From contig NZ_QOHJ01000008.1 of NCBI RefSeq assembly GCF_003319185.1, positions 124,001-188,000 of the forward strand: a stretch of 64,000 nucleotides of DNA. The letters are read 5' to 3'. Below are positions 27,086 to 35,937 of this stretch, piece after piece. Positions within the stretch are counted from its first letter, which is position 1. Each line of letters opens with the position of its first letter. A model generated the notes under the pieces. That model did not search any database and had not been told where the DNA came from. It saw only the letters and a program-made list of their open reading frames with translations. This stretch comes from Blastococcus sp. TF02A-30 (GTDB taxonomy: Bacteria; Actinomycetota; Actinomycetes; Mycobacteriales; Geodermatophilaceae). The position numbers were made by a program, and so were the translations under genes.

Positions 27086-28025
27086 GGGTGCGGCCTCCGT
27101 CCGTGCGGGTGGGGTGGCCGGTCAGCGCCGCGGCGTCCGCCTCGACGTCGACGTCGTCGCCGAGGTAGGCCTCGGTGACCGCCGGGTCGGCCTGGACCTC
27201 GGCGGGCGTGCCGGCGGCGATCTGCTTGCCGGAATCGAGGACGGTGATGCGGTCGCAGACGCGCATGACCAGGTCCATGTGGTGCTCGACGAGCAGCACG
27301 CTCATCCGGGTGCACACCGAGCGGATGAGGTCGCCCAGCTCGTGCATCTCGTCCTCGGACAGGCCGCTGGCCGGCTCGTCGAGGAGCAGCAGGTCGGGTT
27401 CGGCCACCAGCGCCCGGGCCAGCGCGACCCGCTTCTGCACGGGGTACGGGAGGCTGCCCGGGTAGCGCCCGGCGTAGCCCTCCGCGCCCAGCTCGGCGAG
27501 CGCGGCGCCGGCGCGCTCGCGCAACCGGCGCTCGTCGGCGTCGGAGGCGGGCAGCGCGACCAGGGCGGAGAAGAAGCCCGCCTTCGCGTGCCGGTGCGCC
27601 CCGACCATCACGTTCTCGAGCACCGTGAGGCCGGGGAACAGGCCGACGCCCTGCAGCGTGCGGGCGATCCCGAGCCGGGTGAGCTTGCTGGGCTGGAGCC
27701 GGCGCAGCTGCTCACCGCGCCAGGTGATCGTCCCGGCGCTCGGGCGGACGAGGCCGCAGGCGACGTTGAACAGCGTCGTCTTGCCCGCGCCGTTCGGCCC
27801 GATGAGGCCGTGGACCTGCCCGGGCTCCACCGTCAGCGAGACGTCGGAGAGCGCGGTGACGCCGCCGAAGGCGACGCTGATGCCGCTCAGCTCGAGGCGG
27901 GAAGTGGGCGTTCGGTGCTCGTGTGGCTGGCTGCCGGGGTGCGGAGGCGGCTGCGCCAAGGGGCCCACTGCTCCTCTTCGTCGGGGAGCGCCGACCGGCA
28001 GGCCGGTCGGCGTCGATTGGGTCAC
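27078..28025 (-). CDS. livG: ABC transporter ATPase, LivG type
   Basis: A 315-residue subunit from GTG 28025, with Walker A GPNGAGKTT, the LivG-specific insert giving RTLQGVGLFPGLTVLENVMVG, signature LPYPVQKRVALARAL (a degenerate LSGGQ), Walker B DLLLLDEPASGLSEDE and VEHHMDLVMRVCDRI. The first 45 residues are Pro/Arg-rich with less biased codons, so the real start may be further in; no better ribosome-binding site is visible. The signature PYPVQKR departs from the usual S-G-G-Q yet aligns with LivG proteins of the type P-Y-G-x-Q-R-x-L. It is the promoter-proximal gene of the operon. Confidence 0.88.
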   Translation of the reverse strand: MTQSTPTGLPVGAPRRRGAVGPLAQPPPHPGSQPHEHRTPTSRLELSGISVAFGGVTALSDVSLTVEPGQVHGLIGPNGAGKTTLFNVACGLVRPSAGTITWRGEQLRRLQPSKLTRLGIARTLQGVGLFPGLTVLENVMVGAHRHAKAGFFSALVALPASDADERRLRERAGAALAELGAEGYAGRYPGSLPYPVQKRVALARALVAEPDLLLLDEPASGLSEDEMHELGDLIRSVCTRMSVLLVEHHMDLVMRVCDRITVLDSGKQIAAGTPAEVQADPAVTEAYLGDDVDVEADAAALTGHPTRTDGGRTHG

Positions 28026-28040
28026 AGGTACGTCCCGCTG

Positions 28041-28069
28041 AGACTGCCCGCCCGTGGTGGCGGTCACAA
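28041..28069 (-). promoter_or_regulatory. Candidate promoter of the liv operon
   Basis: On the minus strand TTGTGA (28069-28064) and CAGTCT (28046-28041) are 17 bases apart and lie 16-44 bases before the livG start. The -35 is fair and the -10 weak. The 115-base gap also holds the divergent regulator's leader. Confidence 0.4.
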
Positions 28070-28140
28070 TGGGCTGACCGCACAGTCCTGGCCCGGCCGT
28101 GTTGTGCTGTGTGCGGCGCGTCACGAGAGGAGGGGATCGA

Positions 28141-29358
28141 GTGCAGGCCTTCCGGCCGGAGGTTGCCGAGCGGCTCCGTGAGCTGAGCCCGCTCCTGCTC
28201 GACCAGCTCGACTCGATGACCGAGCGGATGGTCGAGGTGCTGGTCCGCACCGAGCCGTCCTACCGGGAGCTCGTCGCGCACTCGCCGGACGAGCTGCGCT
28301 GCTCCACCCGCGCCAACCTCGAGGGCGGCCTGCGCACCCTCATCGGCACCGGCTCGGGCCGTGGCCGGCCGGCGGTGGCCGACGCCCGCGAGGTGGGCCG
28401 CCGGCGCGCGGCGCAGGGCATCCCGCTCGAGGCGGTGCTGCGCGCCTACCGGCTCGGCGGGCAGGTCACCTGGGAGGCGCTGCTGACGGTGTCCCGCCAG
28501 GGCGGGGGGCGGCACGACACCCTGCTGCTCGAGGTGGCCGGCTCCGTCTGGCGCACCAACGACGCGGAGTGCGCCGCGCTCGCCGAGGGCTACCGCGAGG
28601 AGCAGCGGCGGCTGGCCGGCGTCGACGAGGAGGCCCGCCAGCAGGTGCTCGACGGGCTGCTCGACGGCCGCGGCGGCGACCCGGCGTTCGTGCGCACCGC
28701 CTCCGAGCTGCTCGCCGTCCCGCTGGACGGCCGGCTGATGGCGGTGGTCGCGCTGCCCGGTCCGGACGGGGGCCCGGCGCTGGACGCTCCCGGCAGCGCG
28801 CTGCTCAAGCGCGGGGTGCGCTCGGTGTGGGGGCTGCGGTCCGGGGCGCAGGTGGGCATCGTCGCGCTCGGCGCGCTGGGGTCGGGGGAGGTGCTCGCCT
28901 GGCTGCAGGCGGTCGCCGTCGGACCGGTCGGGGTCTCCGCGGTCGTCGACGGCGCGGCGGCCGCGGGCTCGGCCTACCGGCTGGCCGAGACCGCGGCGCG
29001 CACGCTGCCGCCCGAGGCGCGGCGGGTCGTGACGATCGACGAGCGGCTGCCCGAGGCGCTGCTGAGCAACTCGCCGGAGATCAGCTCGCGGCTGGTGCGG
29101 CAGTCGCTGGGCGGGCTGCTGGAGCTGCCGGTCGACGAGCGCACAGTGCTGCTGGACACGCTGTCGGCGGTGCTGGCCTGCGACGGCTCGCCGACCCGGG
29201 CGGCCGACGAGCTGTACTGCCACCGCAACACCGTCATGCACCGGCTGCGCCGGATCGAGTCGGTGACCGGCCGGAAGTTGGCCGATCCGCGCACCCGGCT
29301 GCTGTGGCAGCTGGCGCTGCTCGGCACCGAGCAGCGCCCCGCCCGCCGCTCTGCCTAG
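28141..29358 (+). CDS. PucR/CdaR-family transcriptional regulator
   Basis: A 405-residue regulator. The N-terminal 150 residues are a helical sensor-like region of the RsbT-like/PucR N-terminal type (EVGRRRAAQGIPLEAVLRAYRLGGQ). The middle is a GGDEF-like CdaR fold (VSAVVDGAAAAGSAYRLAETA), and the C terminus is a PucR helix-turn-helix: LLDTLSAVLACDGSPTRAADELYCHRNTVMHRLRRIE. GTG 28141 is chosen because GAGAGGAGGGG lies seven bases upstream. Such regulators control amine, purine or amino-acid use. Its divergent position next to livG makes that operon the likely target. The inducer is unknown. It ends immediately next to an island gene on the other strand. Confidence 0.88.
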   Translation: MQAFRPEVAERLRELSPLLLDQLDSMTERMVEVLVRTEPSYRELVAHSPDELRCSTRANLEGGLRTLIGTGSGRGRPAVADAREVGRRRAAQGIPLEAVLRAYRLGGQVTWEALLTVSRQGGGRHDTLLLEVAGSVWRTNDAECAALAEGYREEQRRLAGVDEEARQQVLDGLLDGRGGDPAFVRTASELLAVPLDGRLMAVVALPGPDGGPALDAPGSALLKRGVRSVWGLRSGAQVGIVALGALGSGEVLAWLQAVAVGPVGVSAVVDGAAAAGSAYRLAETAARTLPPEARRVVTIDERLPEALLSNSPEISSRLVRQSLGGLLELPVDERTVLLDTLSAVLACDGSPTRAADELYCHRNTVMHRLRRIESVTGRKLADPRTRLLWQLALLGTEQRPARRSA

Positions 29359-29955
29359 CTAGGAGTCGTCCGAGTGGGGCGAGCCGTAGTTCACCGCGGC
29401 GCCCTCTTCGTCATCTAGGACCCACCAAGCGTCGATGGAGTCGACCTCGACGATCAGGTTCTCCAGTGCGATCGGCGTTCCGCCAGGAGGCGTCAGCGAG
29501 GCCTGCTGAAACGCGAGACGAGACGCGCTGGCCGCCGCTTTGGTGACGCGCGGGACGTCAGCCAGCCTGACGTCGTCGATGCTGAAATCACCATCACTTT
29601 CGTCGTAGTACCGGTCGAAGACCTCGCGGTCCTGAGCCCTGCGCTCGGCTCGGCGTTCATCCTGCCTTTGAAGCGCCTGCGTGGCAGTCGACGATGTCTC
29701 CGCTGGCCAGTTCGGAAAGAAGGCGCCCACCGCGCGCTCGACTGCAGCGCTAGCCGATTCGGTGAACTGACTGTCCGGCCCGATGACGCCGCGGATGATG
29801 GACCCGTTGACGAGGACGCCGACAGCGACAGGGATGCCGGACGACCCGAGCGTGGCCATCAAGTCCAAGCGGTGGTCGGGTTCGCTCGCGTACCACTGGC
29901 GATCGAGCCGCTTAATGAGAGCGCTGGCGTCTGTGGCTTCGTTAGAAGGAGGCAC
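29359..29955 (-). CDS. Hypothetical protein, third gene of the toxin-antitoxin-like operon
   Basis: No family is recognised with confidence. The 198-residue acidic protein has an N-terminal alpha/beta part with a glycine-rich core (LGSSGIPVAVGVLVNGSIIRGVIGPD), a charged Arg/Glu/Gln helix (about residues 93-112) and a C-terminal beta part (TPIALENLIVEVDSIDAWWVLDD). The N-terminal strand-turn-strand loosely recalls GvpU-type accessory proteins, but I do not make that call. Its start overlaps the RHH gene stop by 14 bases, so it is translated with it. Codon third positions contain far more A/T than the flanking genes, which suggests later acquisition. Its stop abuts the PucR-type regulator stop. 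Confidence 0.7.
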   Translation of the reverse strand: MPPSNEATDASALIKRLDRQWYASEPDHRLDLMATLGSSGIPVAVGVLVNGSIIRGVIGPDSQFTESASAAVERAVGAFFPNWPAETSSTATQALQRQDERRAERRAQDREVFDRYYDESDGDFSIDDVRLADVPRVTKAAASASRLAFQQASLTPPGGTPIALENLIVEVDSIDAWWVLDDEEGAAVNYGSPHSDDS

Positions 29956-30271
29956 GCGTCAGCCTCTGCAGTTCGACGATGTCGGTCCTGACCGGAAAGG
30001 CGATCACAGCGGCTCGACGCTCCGTCGGGAGCTTCCTGCGCGAGACGGCGGAGTCAAGCCGCTCGATGACCCACGTGCGCATGAGCTGGCTTGGGGCGAT
30101 TCCTCGGGCCGCAGCTACCGTGCGCAGTTCTTCCAACCTGTCGGTAGGGATGCGAATCGAGTAGACCTGCGATGGTTCCTTCGGCGGCCGGACGGCGACA
30201 GCGGGGGCGTCGTCATCGACGTCCTCGAGGTCGATGATGGCCGCGAGCATCTCGCGGTCCCGCTTACTCAC
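29942..30271 (-). CDS. Ribbon-helix-helix (CopG-like) antitoxin-type regulator
   Basis: A 109-residue protein. The centre reads VYSIRIPTDRLEELRTVAAARGIAPSQLMRTWVIERLDS, a textbook ribbon-helix-helix: beta strand (SIRIP), helix 1, short turn, helix 2. N and C termini are charged tails; one of these would contact a partner. RHH antitoxins dimerise, bind palindromes through the strand, and neutralise a toxin with their tail. It lies directly after the toxin-like gene, overlapping it by eight bases, and the operon promoter contains a 17-base palindrome suited to RHH binding. The codon bias is weaker than the neighbourhood. It is probably the antitoxin and autorepressor, inferred from fold and arrangement. 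Confidence 0.75.
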   Translation of the reverse strand: MSKRDREMLAAIIDLEDVDDDAPAVAVRPPKEPSQVYSIRIPTDRLEELRTVAAARGIAPSQLMRTWVIERLDSAVSRRKLPTERRAAVIAFPVRTDIVELQRLTRASF

Positions 30272-30641
30272 TCTGACCTCCCTGTATGTAAAGACGCCTG
30301 TCTGCGTTGTTCGCAGTCACCCCGGAACCGCCGTTCCAGGTTCTGCCATGTGGATCGTCCGACCAGATCCAGACCTTGAGCACCTCTCCTCGTCCGAAGG
30401 CAGATGGGGAGAATCCCACTACTTTCAGGGAAGCTGTCTCTGGCTTGTCGGCGCCGGCCACGCGGACGATGCGTCGAGGATCAAGCGCTGCTTCCGTGCA
30501 CCACTCCGGCTCCAGCGAGGGCTGACCGTGCTGTCGTTGCGGGCGTGAGCGGACATGGTCGCTCGCCTCCTCGGACCACGCGATGCCATCAATCTGCAAT
30601 GCCGCGAGGTCGACCCCCTTGTATTGGGGTCGACCTTCCAC
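30264..30641 (-). CDS. Toxin-like small protein, first gene of a toxin-antitoxin-like operon
   Basis: The frame is open to TTG 30677, but that codon lies in the -35 box, so I place the start at GTG 30641, the predicted transcription start, giving a leaderless 125-residue product; TTG 30599 (111 aa) is also possible. Key features are IAWSEEASDHVRSRP, then EWCTEAALDPRRIVRVAG and LKVVGFSPSAFGRGEVLKVWIW. The pattern of helix with H-x-x-x-R, a short A-L-x-D-P segment and a beta sheet ending in a hydrophobic strand is like BrnT/DUF4258-type RNase toxins, but no catalytic set can be proved. It precedes the RHH gene. It could instead be a non-toxic partner of that regulator. Confidence 0.6.
   Translation of the reverse strand: MEGRPQYKGVDLAALQIDGIAWSEEASDHVRSRPQRQHGQPSLEPEWCTEAALDPRRIVRVAGADKPETASLKVVGFSPSAFGRGEVLKVWIWSDDPHGRTWNGGSGVTANNADRRLYIQGGQSE
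30607..30636. repeat. Inverted repeat with 11-bp arms at the 5' end of the toxin-like gene
   Basis: Arms AGGTCGACCCC and GGGGTCGACCT are perfect and flank CTTGTATT. If the leaderless start at 30641 is right, it spans codons 2-12 and would form a stem near the 5' end of the mRNA; if translation starts at 30599 it lies in the untranslated leader. Confidence 0.7.
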
Positions 30642-30648
30642 GCAGGCA

Positions 30649-30677
30649 AGTATTACGTCGTAATACGGAGCTGGCAA
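30649..30677 (-). promoter_or_regulatory. Promoter with embedded palindromic operator for the toxin-antitoxin-like operon
   Basis: On the minus strand the -35 TTGCCA (30677-30672) and -10 AATACT (30654-30649) are separated by exactly 17 bases, and the expected start of transcription, seven bases on, is the G of GTG 30641. The palindrome GTATTACG-T-CGTAATAC (30650-30666) lies in the spacer and covers most of the -10, the classic position for repression. It starts five bases after the stop of the upstream DUF2630 gene. Confidence 0.7.
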
Positions 30678-30681
30678 GCGG

Positions 30682-30915
30682 CTACTGGAGATAGGTCTCC
30701 ACGGTGCGCTCCGGGCGGACCTCTGCCTCGTCGGGGTCCTCGTCGTACTGCCGCTTGGCCCGGCGCTGCCGCAGCAGGTCCCAGCACTGGTCCAGGTCGG
30801 CCTCGAGCTTGCTCATCCGGGCGCGGGTGTCGTCGGTGTGCTCGGCGCTGTCGCGGAGCTTGTGCTCCTCGTCGACCAGCGCGTGGATGCGGCTCAGGAT
30901 GTCGGTCTCGTCCAT
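30682..30915 (-). CDS. DUF2630-family small protein
   Basis: A 77-residue acidic, helical protein: MDETDILSRIHALVDEEHKL, then RARMSKLEADLDQCWDLLRQRRA and a C-terminal RPERTVETYLQ. The helix-turn-helix hairpin with the invariant L-D-Q-C-W-D-L-L-R-Q-R-R motif is that of DUF2630, a family common in actinobacteria with no known biochemical role. The ATG at 30915 is chosen over longer frames because they run into Arg/Pro-rich non-coding-like codons. It lies 40 bases after tyrA on the same strand, and probably shares its transcript. Confidence 0.85.
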   Translation of the reverse strand: MDETDILSRIHALVDEEHKLRDSAEHTDDTRARMSKLEADLDQCWDLLRQRRAKRQYDEDPDEAEVRPERTVETYLQ

Positions 30916-30955
30916 GCCGTCGATGCTGCCCCCTGCCGGGGTCGTGAAACAGCCC

Positions 30956-31900
30956 TCAGGCCGGGTCGGGCACCCAGCCCTCGACGAACGCCGCCAGCCG
31001 CCGGGTGACCGCGCCGCCGGAGCGGCCGAGCGCGAGCAGCGCGGACCGCTCCAGAGGCACCCGCACCGCACGCCGTCCCGGTCGCCGGGTGACGGCGGCG
31101 TGCCCGGCGGCGACGAGCTCGGGCCAGGGGCGGTCCAGCTGGGCGCGCACCCGGGCGAGTGCCTGCTCGGTCGGGGCCGCGTTGCCCTCGACCATCGCCG
31201 TGACGAACGCGGGATCGCTGCCGATCACCCGGGTGCCGCTGCCGAAGCTGCCGGCCGCCAGCGACAGCGCCAGCGGCCCGGCGTCGGCGGCGGCCGCGGC
31301 CAGCGCCGCCGCGAGCAGGTGCGGGACGGCGCTGATCGCGGCGACGGCGTCGTCGTGCTCGGCGGCGGTCGCCGGCACCACCTCGGCACCGACGGCGAGC
31401 GCGACCTCGGCGACGCGCAGCCAGCGCGGCAGCTCGGTGCCGGCCTCCAGGCAGACCGCCCACCGCGCGCCGCGGAACAGCTCGGGGTCGACGGCCTCGT
31501 GGCCGGACCGCTCGGTGCCGCACATCGGGTGCCCGCCCACGAAACGGCTCCCGAGCGCGGGGGACAGCGCCTCGAGGACCGGCCGCTTGACCGATCCGAG
31601 GTCGGTCACCGTCGCCGCCGGGTCGACGACCAGCCCGTCGAGCGCGGTCGCCATCGCCGGGAGCGGGACGGCGAGGACGACGACGCCGCTCAGCTCCCGG
31701 GTGATCGCCACGCCGCGGGCCGCCGCGGCCTCGCGGGCGGCGGGGTCGACGTCCCAGCCCGACACCGGCCGGCCGGCCGCCGCCAGCGCCGCGGCGAGCG
31801 AGCCGCCGAGCTGCCCCAACCCGACCACGGCCACCGGCGGGGCGGGCATCGTCGGCACCGGGAACGCGGGGGCTCCACCCGGAGCTGCGGCGTCGGCCAT
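30956..31900 (-). CDS. tyrA: Prephenate dehydrogenase
   Basis: A 314-residue NAD(P)-dependent enzyme converting prephenate to 4-hydroxyphenylpyruvate in tyrosine synthesis. Residues 23-50 form the Rossmann strand and loop VAVVGLGQLGGSLAAAL. DLGSVKRPVLEAL and FVGGHPMCGTERSGHEAV follow; the latter holds the conserved catalytic His of TyrA (GGHPMAG/C). The C-terminal half is helical (AISAVPHLLAAALAA, LSLAAGSFGSGTRVIGSDPAF). No ACT or chorismate mutase domain is fused. The start is 11 bases from the divergent O-methyltransferase gene. The first 20 residues are an unconserved Pro/Ala extension. Confidence 0.93.
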   Translation of the reverse strand: MADAAAPGGAPAFPVPTMPAPPVAVVGLGQLGGSLAAALAAAGRPVSGWDVDPAAREAAAARGVAITRELSGVVVLAVPLPAMATALDGLVVDPAATVTDLGSVKRPVLEALSPALGSRFVGGHPMCGTERSGHEAVDPELFRGARWAVCLEAGTELPRWLRVAEVALAVGAEVVPATAAEHDDAVAAISAVPHLLAAALAAAAADAGPLALSLAAGSFGSGTRVIGSDPAFVTAMVEGNAAPTEQALARVRAQLDRPWPELVAAGHAAVTRRPGRRAVRVPLERSALLALGRSGGAVTRRLAAFVEGWVPDPA

Positions 31901-31911
31901 GATCAGAGGTT

Positions 31912-32574
31912 ATGACCCCCCGCTCGTTCCTCCTGAGCGCCGAGCTGGCCGACTACGTGCGCGCGTCGTCCGAACCGCCCGACGAGGTGGCTGCCGCGCT
32001 GATCGCCGAGACCGCGGAGATGGCCGCGCGCGGGGAGGCCCCGCCCACGCTGCAGATCGCGCCCGAGCAGGGTGCGCTGATGCAGCTGCTGACGACGGCG
32101 GTCGGTGCCCGCCGGGCGATCGAGATCGGCACCTTCACCGGCTTCTCCGCCCTGTGCATCGCGCGCGGACTGCCGGCGGGCGGCTCGCTGCTCTGCCTGG
32201 ACAACGACGCGGGCTGGACGGCGGTGGCGCAGCGGTACTGGGCGCGCGCCGGCGTCGCCGACCGGGTGGAGCTGCGCCTGGGCGACGCGCTGGAGACCCT
32301 GCGCGGCCTGCCCGCCGAGCCCACCTTCGACCTGGCGTTCGTCGACGCCGACAAGACCGGTTACGCCGGCTACGTGGAGGAGCTGCACCCGCGGATGACC
32401 GCGAACGGGATCGTGCTGCTGGACAACACGCTGCGCTCGGGACGGGTCCTGGACCCGCGCGACGAGTCCGACCGGGCGCTGGTCGAGCTCAACGCCGCGC
32501 TGGCCGCCGACCCGCGGTGGGAGACGGCGCTGATGCCGCTGTCCGACGGCCTGACCCTGCTGCGCAAGCGATGA
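31912..32574 (+). CDS. O-methyltransferase family 3 (COMT-like)
   Basis: A 220-residue SAM-dependent methyltransferase of the CCoAOMT/catechol family: LQIAPEQGALMQLLTTAVGARRAIEIGTFTGFSAL (SAM loop E-I-G-T-x-T-G-x-S), LCLDNDAGWTAVAQRYW, FDLAFVDADKTGYAGYVEEL (metal-binding DADK) and GIVLLDNTL with the conserved metal-ligand Asp-Asn. It methylates a catechol-like hydroxyl in a Mg-dependent way; the substrate is unknown. It is the first of four genes coupled by stop/start overlaps that lead to tadA. Only 11 bases separate it from tyrA, so the two promoters overlap. Confidence 0.9.
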   Translation: MTPRSFLLSAELADYVRASSEPPDEVAAALIAETAEMAARGEAPPTLQIAPEQGALMQLLTTAVGARRAIEIGTFTGFSALCIARGLPAGGSLLCLDNDAGWTAVAQRYWARAGVADRVELRLGDALETLRGLPAEPTFDLAFVDADKTGYAGYVEELHPRMTANGIVLLDNTLRSGRVLDPRDESDRALVELNAALAADPRWETALMPLSDGLTLLRKR

Positions 32575-33068
32575 GCGGGCTGGAGCCGCGCCCCAGCTAC
32601 GCCGTTCGCATCTCCCGCCCCGACGGTCGCTGGCGGGTGGAGCTGCTGGCCAAGCACGCCGGCGGGGTGCTGGAGGCCCTGGAGCAGGCGCTCGGCGAGT
32701 TCGGCGAGGACGGCTGGCCACCGCCGGTGGTGGTCGTCGTCGACGCGGGCCTGTTCTTCGTCGCCCTGCGGCACGGGCCGGGCGGGATGGTGCGGGCGCT
32801 GATCTCCGACGCGTCGATGCAGGAGTGGGTGCTGGTGAGCGAGGTCCTGGAGCGCTACGGCATCGGCGCCGAGAAGGACTTCCTCTACGACGACGACGAG
32901 ACCGGCTCGCCCGACGGCGATCTGGACCTGTTCGCCGACGACGGCCTGCCGGCCGCGGAGCTGCGACCGATCCTGACCGCCGACGACCTGTGGGCCGACG
33001 AGATGGTGACCGCCATCGCCACCCGGCTCGGCTTCGCCGACGAGCTGGCCGCGGCGGTGACCTGGTGA
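32571..33068 (+). CDS. tRNA adenosine deaminase-associated protein (putative)
   Basis: A 165-residue acidic protein: PSYAVRISRPDGRWRVELL, DGWPPPVVVVVDAGLFFVALRHGPGG, AMQEWVLVSEVLERYGI-like SMQEWVLVSEVLERYG, then a strongly acidic segment (YDDDETGSPDGDLDLFADDG) and a C-terminal LWADEMVTAIATRLGFADEL. I recognise the pattern as the actinobacterial protein that regularly sits next to tadA and carries the name tRNA adenosine deaminase-associated protein; its biochemical role is not established. ATGA overlap with the methyltransferase gene and GTGA overlap with the next gene show coupled expression. Confidence 0.8.
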   Translation: MSGLEPRPSYAVRISRPDGRWRVELLAKHAGGVLEALEQALGEFGEDGWPPPVVVVVDAGLFFVALRHGPGGMVRALISDASMQEWVLVSEVLERYGIGAEKDFLYDDDETGSPDGDLDLFADDGLPAAELRPILTADDLWADEMVTAIATRLGFADELAAAVTW

Positions 33069-33712
33069 GCGTCTCGGCCGTGGTCTTCGACCTCGGCGGC
33101 GTGATCACCGAGAGCCCGATCACGGCGTTCACCGCCTACGAGCGGGAGGCGGGGCTGCCCGAGGGGCTGATCGTCCGGCTGAACTCGACCGATCCCGACA
33201 CGAACGCCTGGGCGCGGTTCGAGCGCAACGAGCTCGACGTCGCCGGCTTCGCCGCGGCGTTCGAGGCCGAGGCGGCCGCCGCCGGGCACCGGGTGGAGGC
33301 CGCGCGCGTCCTCGCCGCGCTGCAGGGGGAGCTGCGGCCGCCGATGATCGCGGCGGTCGGGCGGCTGAAGGACGCCGGCCTGCCGCTGGCGCTGCTGTCG
33401 AACAACGTGGCGCCGATGGAGCGCACCGGCCGGCTGGGGGAGCTGCTGGGGCTGTTCGACGCCGTCGTGGAGTCGTCCGTCGAGGGCGTGCGCAAACCGG
33501 AGCCCGAGATCTACCGGCGGGCGCTGGACCGGCTGTCCGAGGCGGTCGGCCGGCGGATCGAGGCGGCCGACTGCGCCTACCTGGACGACCTCGGCATCAA
33601 CCTCAAGCCGGCCCGGGCACTCGGTTTCTCGACGATCAAGGTCGTGGACCCCGCCGTCGCGCTGGCCGAGCTGTCGGCGCTGGTCGGCTTTCCGCTGGAC
33701 GGCGCCGCGTGA
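33065..33712 (+). CDS. HAD-family hydrolase
   Basis: A 215-residue haloacid-dehalogenase-fold protein: motif I FDLGGVITESP (the second Asp of D-x-D is replaced by Gly, as in the epoxide hydrolase/DUF-type HAD subgroup), cap region helices, motif II LLSNNVAPM, motif III Lys in GVRKPEPEIY and motif IV AYLDDLGINLKPA. The D-x-G arrangement is typical of soluble epoxide hydrolase N-terminal and related acyl-phosphate-like phosphatases. Substrate unknown. It is located between the tadA-associated gene and tadA with overlaps on both sides. Confidence 0.87.
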   Translation: MSVSAVVFDLGGVITESPITAFTAYEREAGLPEGLIVRLNSTDPDTNAWARFERNELDVAGFAAAFEAEAAAAGHRVEAARVLAALQGELRPPMIAAVGRLKDAGLPLALLSNNVAPMERTGRLGELLGLFDAVVESSVEGVRKPEPEIYRRALDRLSEAVGRRIEAADCAYLDDLGINLKPARALGFSTIKVVDPAVALAELSALVGFPLDGAA

Positions 33713-34173
33713 CCGCCGACCTCGACGCCGCGATGGCGCGCGCCCTGGAGCTCGCCGCCGCCGCGCAGGAGTGGGGTGACACGCCGATCGGCGCCGTCGT
33801 CCTCGGGCCCGACGGCGCGGTCCTGGCCGAGGCGGCGAACGAGCGGGAGAAGCGCGGTGACCCCACCGCGCACGCCGAGGTCCTGGCGCTGCGCGCGGCG
33901 GCGGCGGTGCACGGCGACGGCTGGCGGCTGACCGGCTGCACCCTCGTGGTCACCCTCGAGCCGTGCACGATGTGCGCCGGGGCGAGCGTGCTGTCGCGGG
34001 TCGACCGGGTGGTCTACGGCGCCGACGACCCCAAGGCGGGAGCGGCCGGGTCGCTGTGGGACGTCGTCCGCGACCGCCGGCTCAACCACCGGCCCGAGGT
34101 CACCGCGGGCATCCGGGCCGAGGAGAGCGGCGCGCTGCTACGTGCTTTCTTCCGCCGGCAGAGGGGCCTGTAG
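33709..34173 (+). CDS. tadA: tRNA(adenine34) deaminase
   Basis: A 154-residue zinc-dependent deaminase. The catalytic signature is complete: HAE at 55-57 with the proton-shuttle Glu57, and PCTMC with zinc ligands Cys86 and Cys89. The region VVYGADDPKAGAAGSLWDV matches TadA's D-P-K-x-G-A-x-G-S. It converts A34 to inosine in tRNA-Arg(ACG). It ends the four-gene overlapping cluster; its stop codon is also the first triplet of the -10-like TAGTCT that precedes the tRNA-Ser gene. Essential in most bacteria. Confidence 0.94.
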   Translation: MTADLDAAMARALELAAAAQEWGDTPIGAVVLGPDGAVLAEAANEREKRGDPTAHAEVLALRAAAAVHGDGWRLTGCTLVVTLEPCTMCAGASVLSRVDRVVYGADDPKAGAAGSLWDVVRDRRLNHRPEVTAGIRAEESGALLRAFFRRQRGL

Positions 34174-34183
34174 TCTCTTCGGC

Positions 34184-34271
34184 GGTGGCGTGTCCGAGCG
34201 GCCGAAGGAGCACGCCTCGAAAGCGTGTGAGGTGAGAGCCTCCGTGGGTTCAAATCCCACCGCCACCGCCA
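34184..34271 (+). tRNA. tRNA-Ser(CGA)
   Basis: An 88-nt class II tRNA. Acceptor GGTGGCG pairs with CGCCACC, followed by G and an encoded CCA. The anticodon stem CACGC/GCGTG encloses CTCGAAA with anticodon CGA at 34218-34220; the long variable arm GTGAGGTGAGAGCCTCC and T-loop GGTTCAAATCC are visible. TAGTCT at 34171-34176 is the probable -10. Confidence 0.95.
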
Positions 34272-34277
34272 GCTGAC

Positions 34278-34309
34278 GAAGGCGGCGCCCCGTGCGGGGC
34301 GCCGCCTTC
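34278..34309. terminator. Terminator hairpin between tRNA-Ser and the kinase gene
   Basis: Perfect 14-bp stem GAAGGCGGCGCCCC / GGGGCGCCGCCTTC with a GTGC loop. It lies seven bases after the tRNA and eight before the convergent kinase stop, so it can serve both directions. Confidence 0.9.
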
Positions 34310-34316
34310 TCGCGTC

Positions 34317-35930
<1,614 letters not shown>

Positions 35931-35937
35931 CGGCGGT

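Noticed and set aside
29359-29955. Gas-vesicle protein GvpU
   Set aside because: Only a loose likeness of one strand-turn-strand; no other gas-vesicle gene is in the window.
29359-30677. Integrative mobile element
   Set aside because: No integrase, transposase, tRNA-attachment duplication or flanking direct repeats were seen; codon use alone supports transfer but not a mobile-element call.
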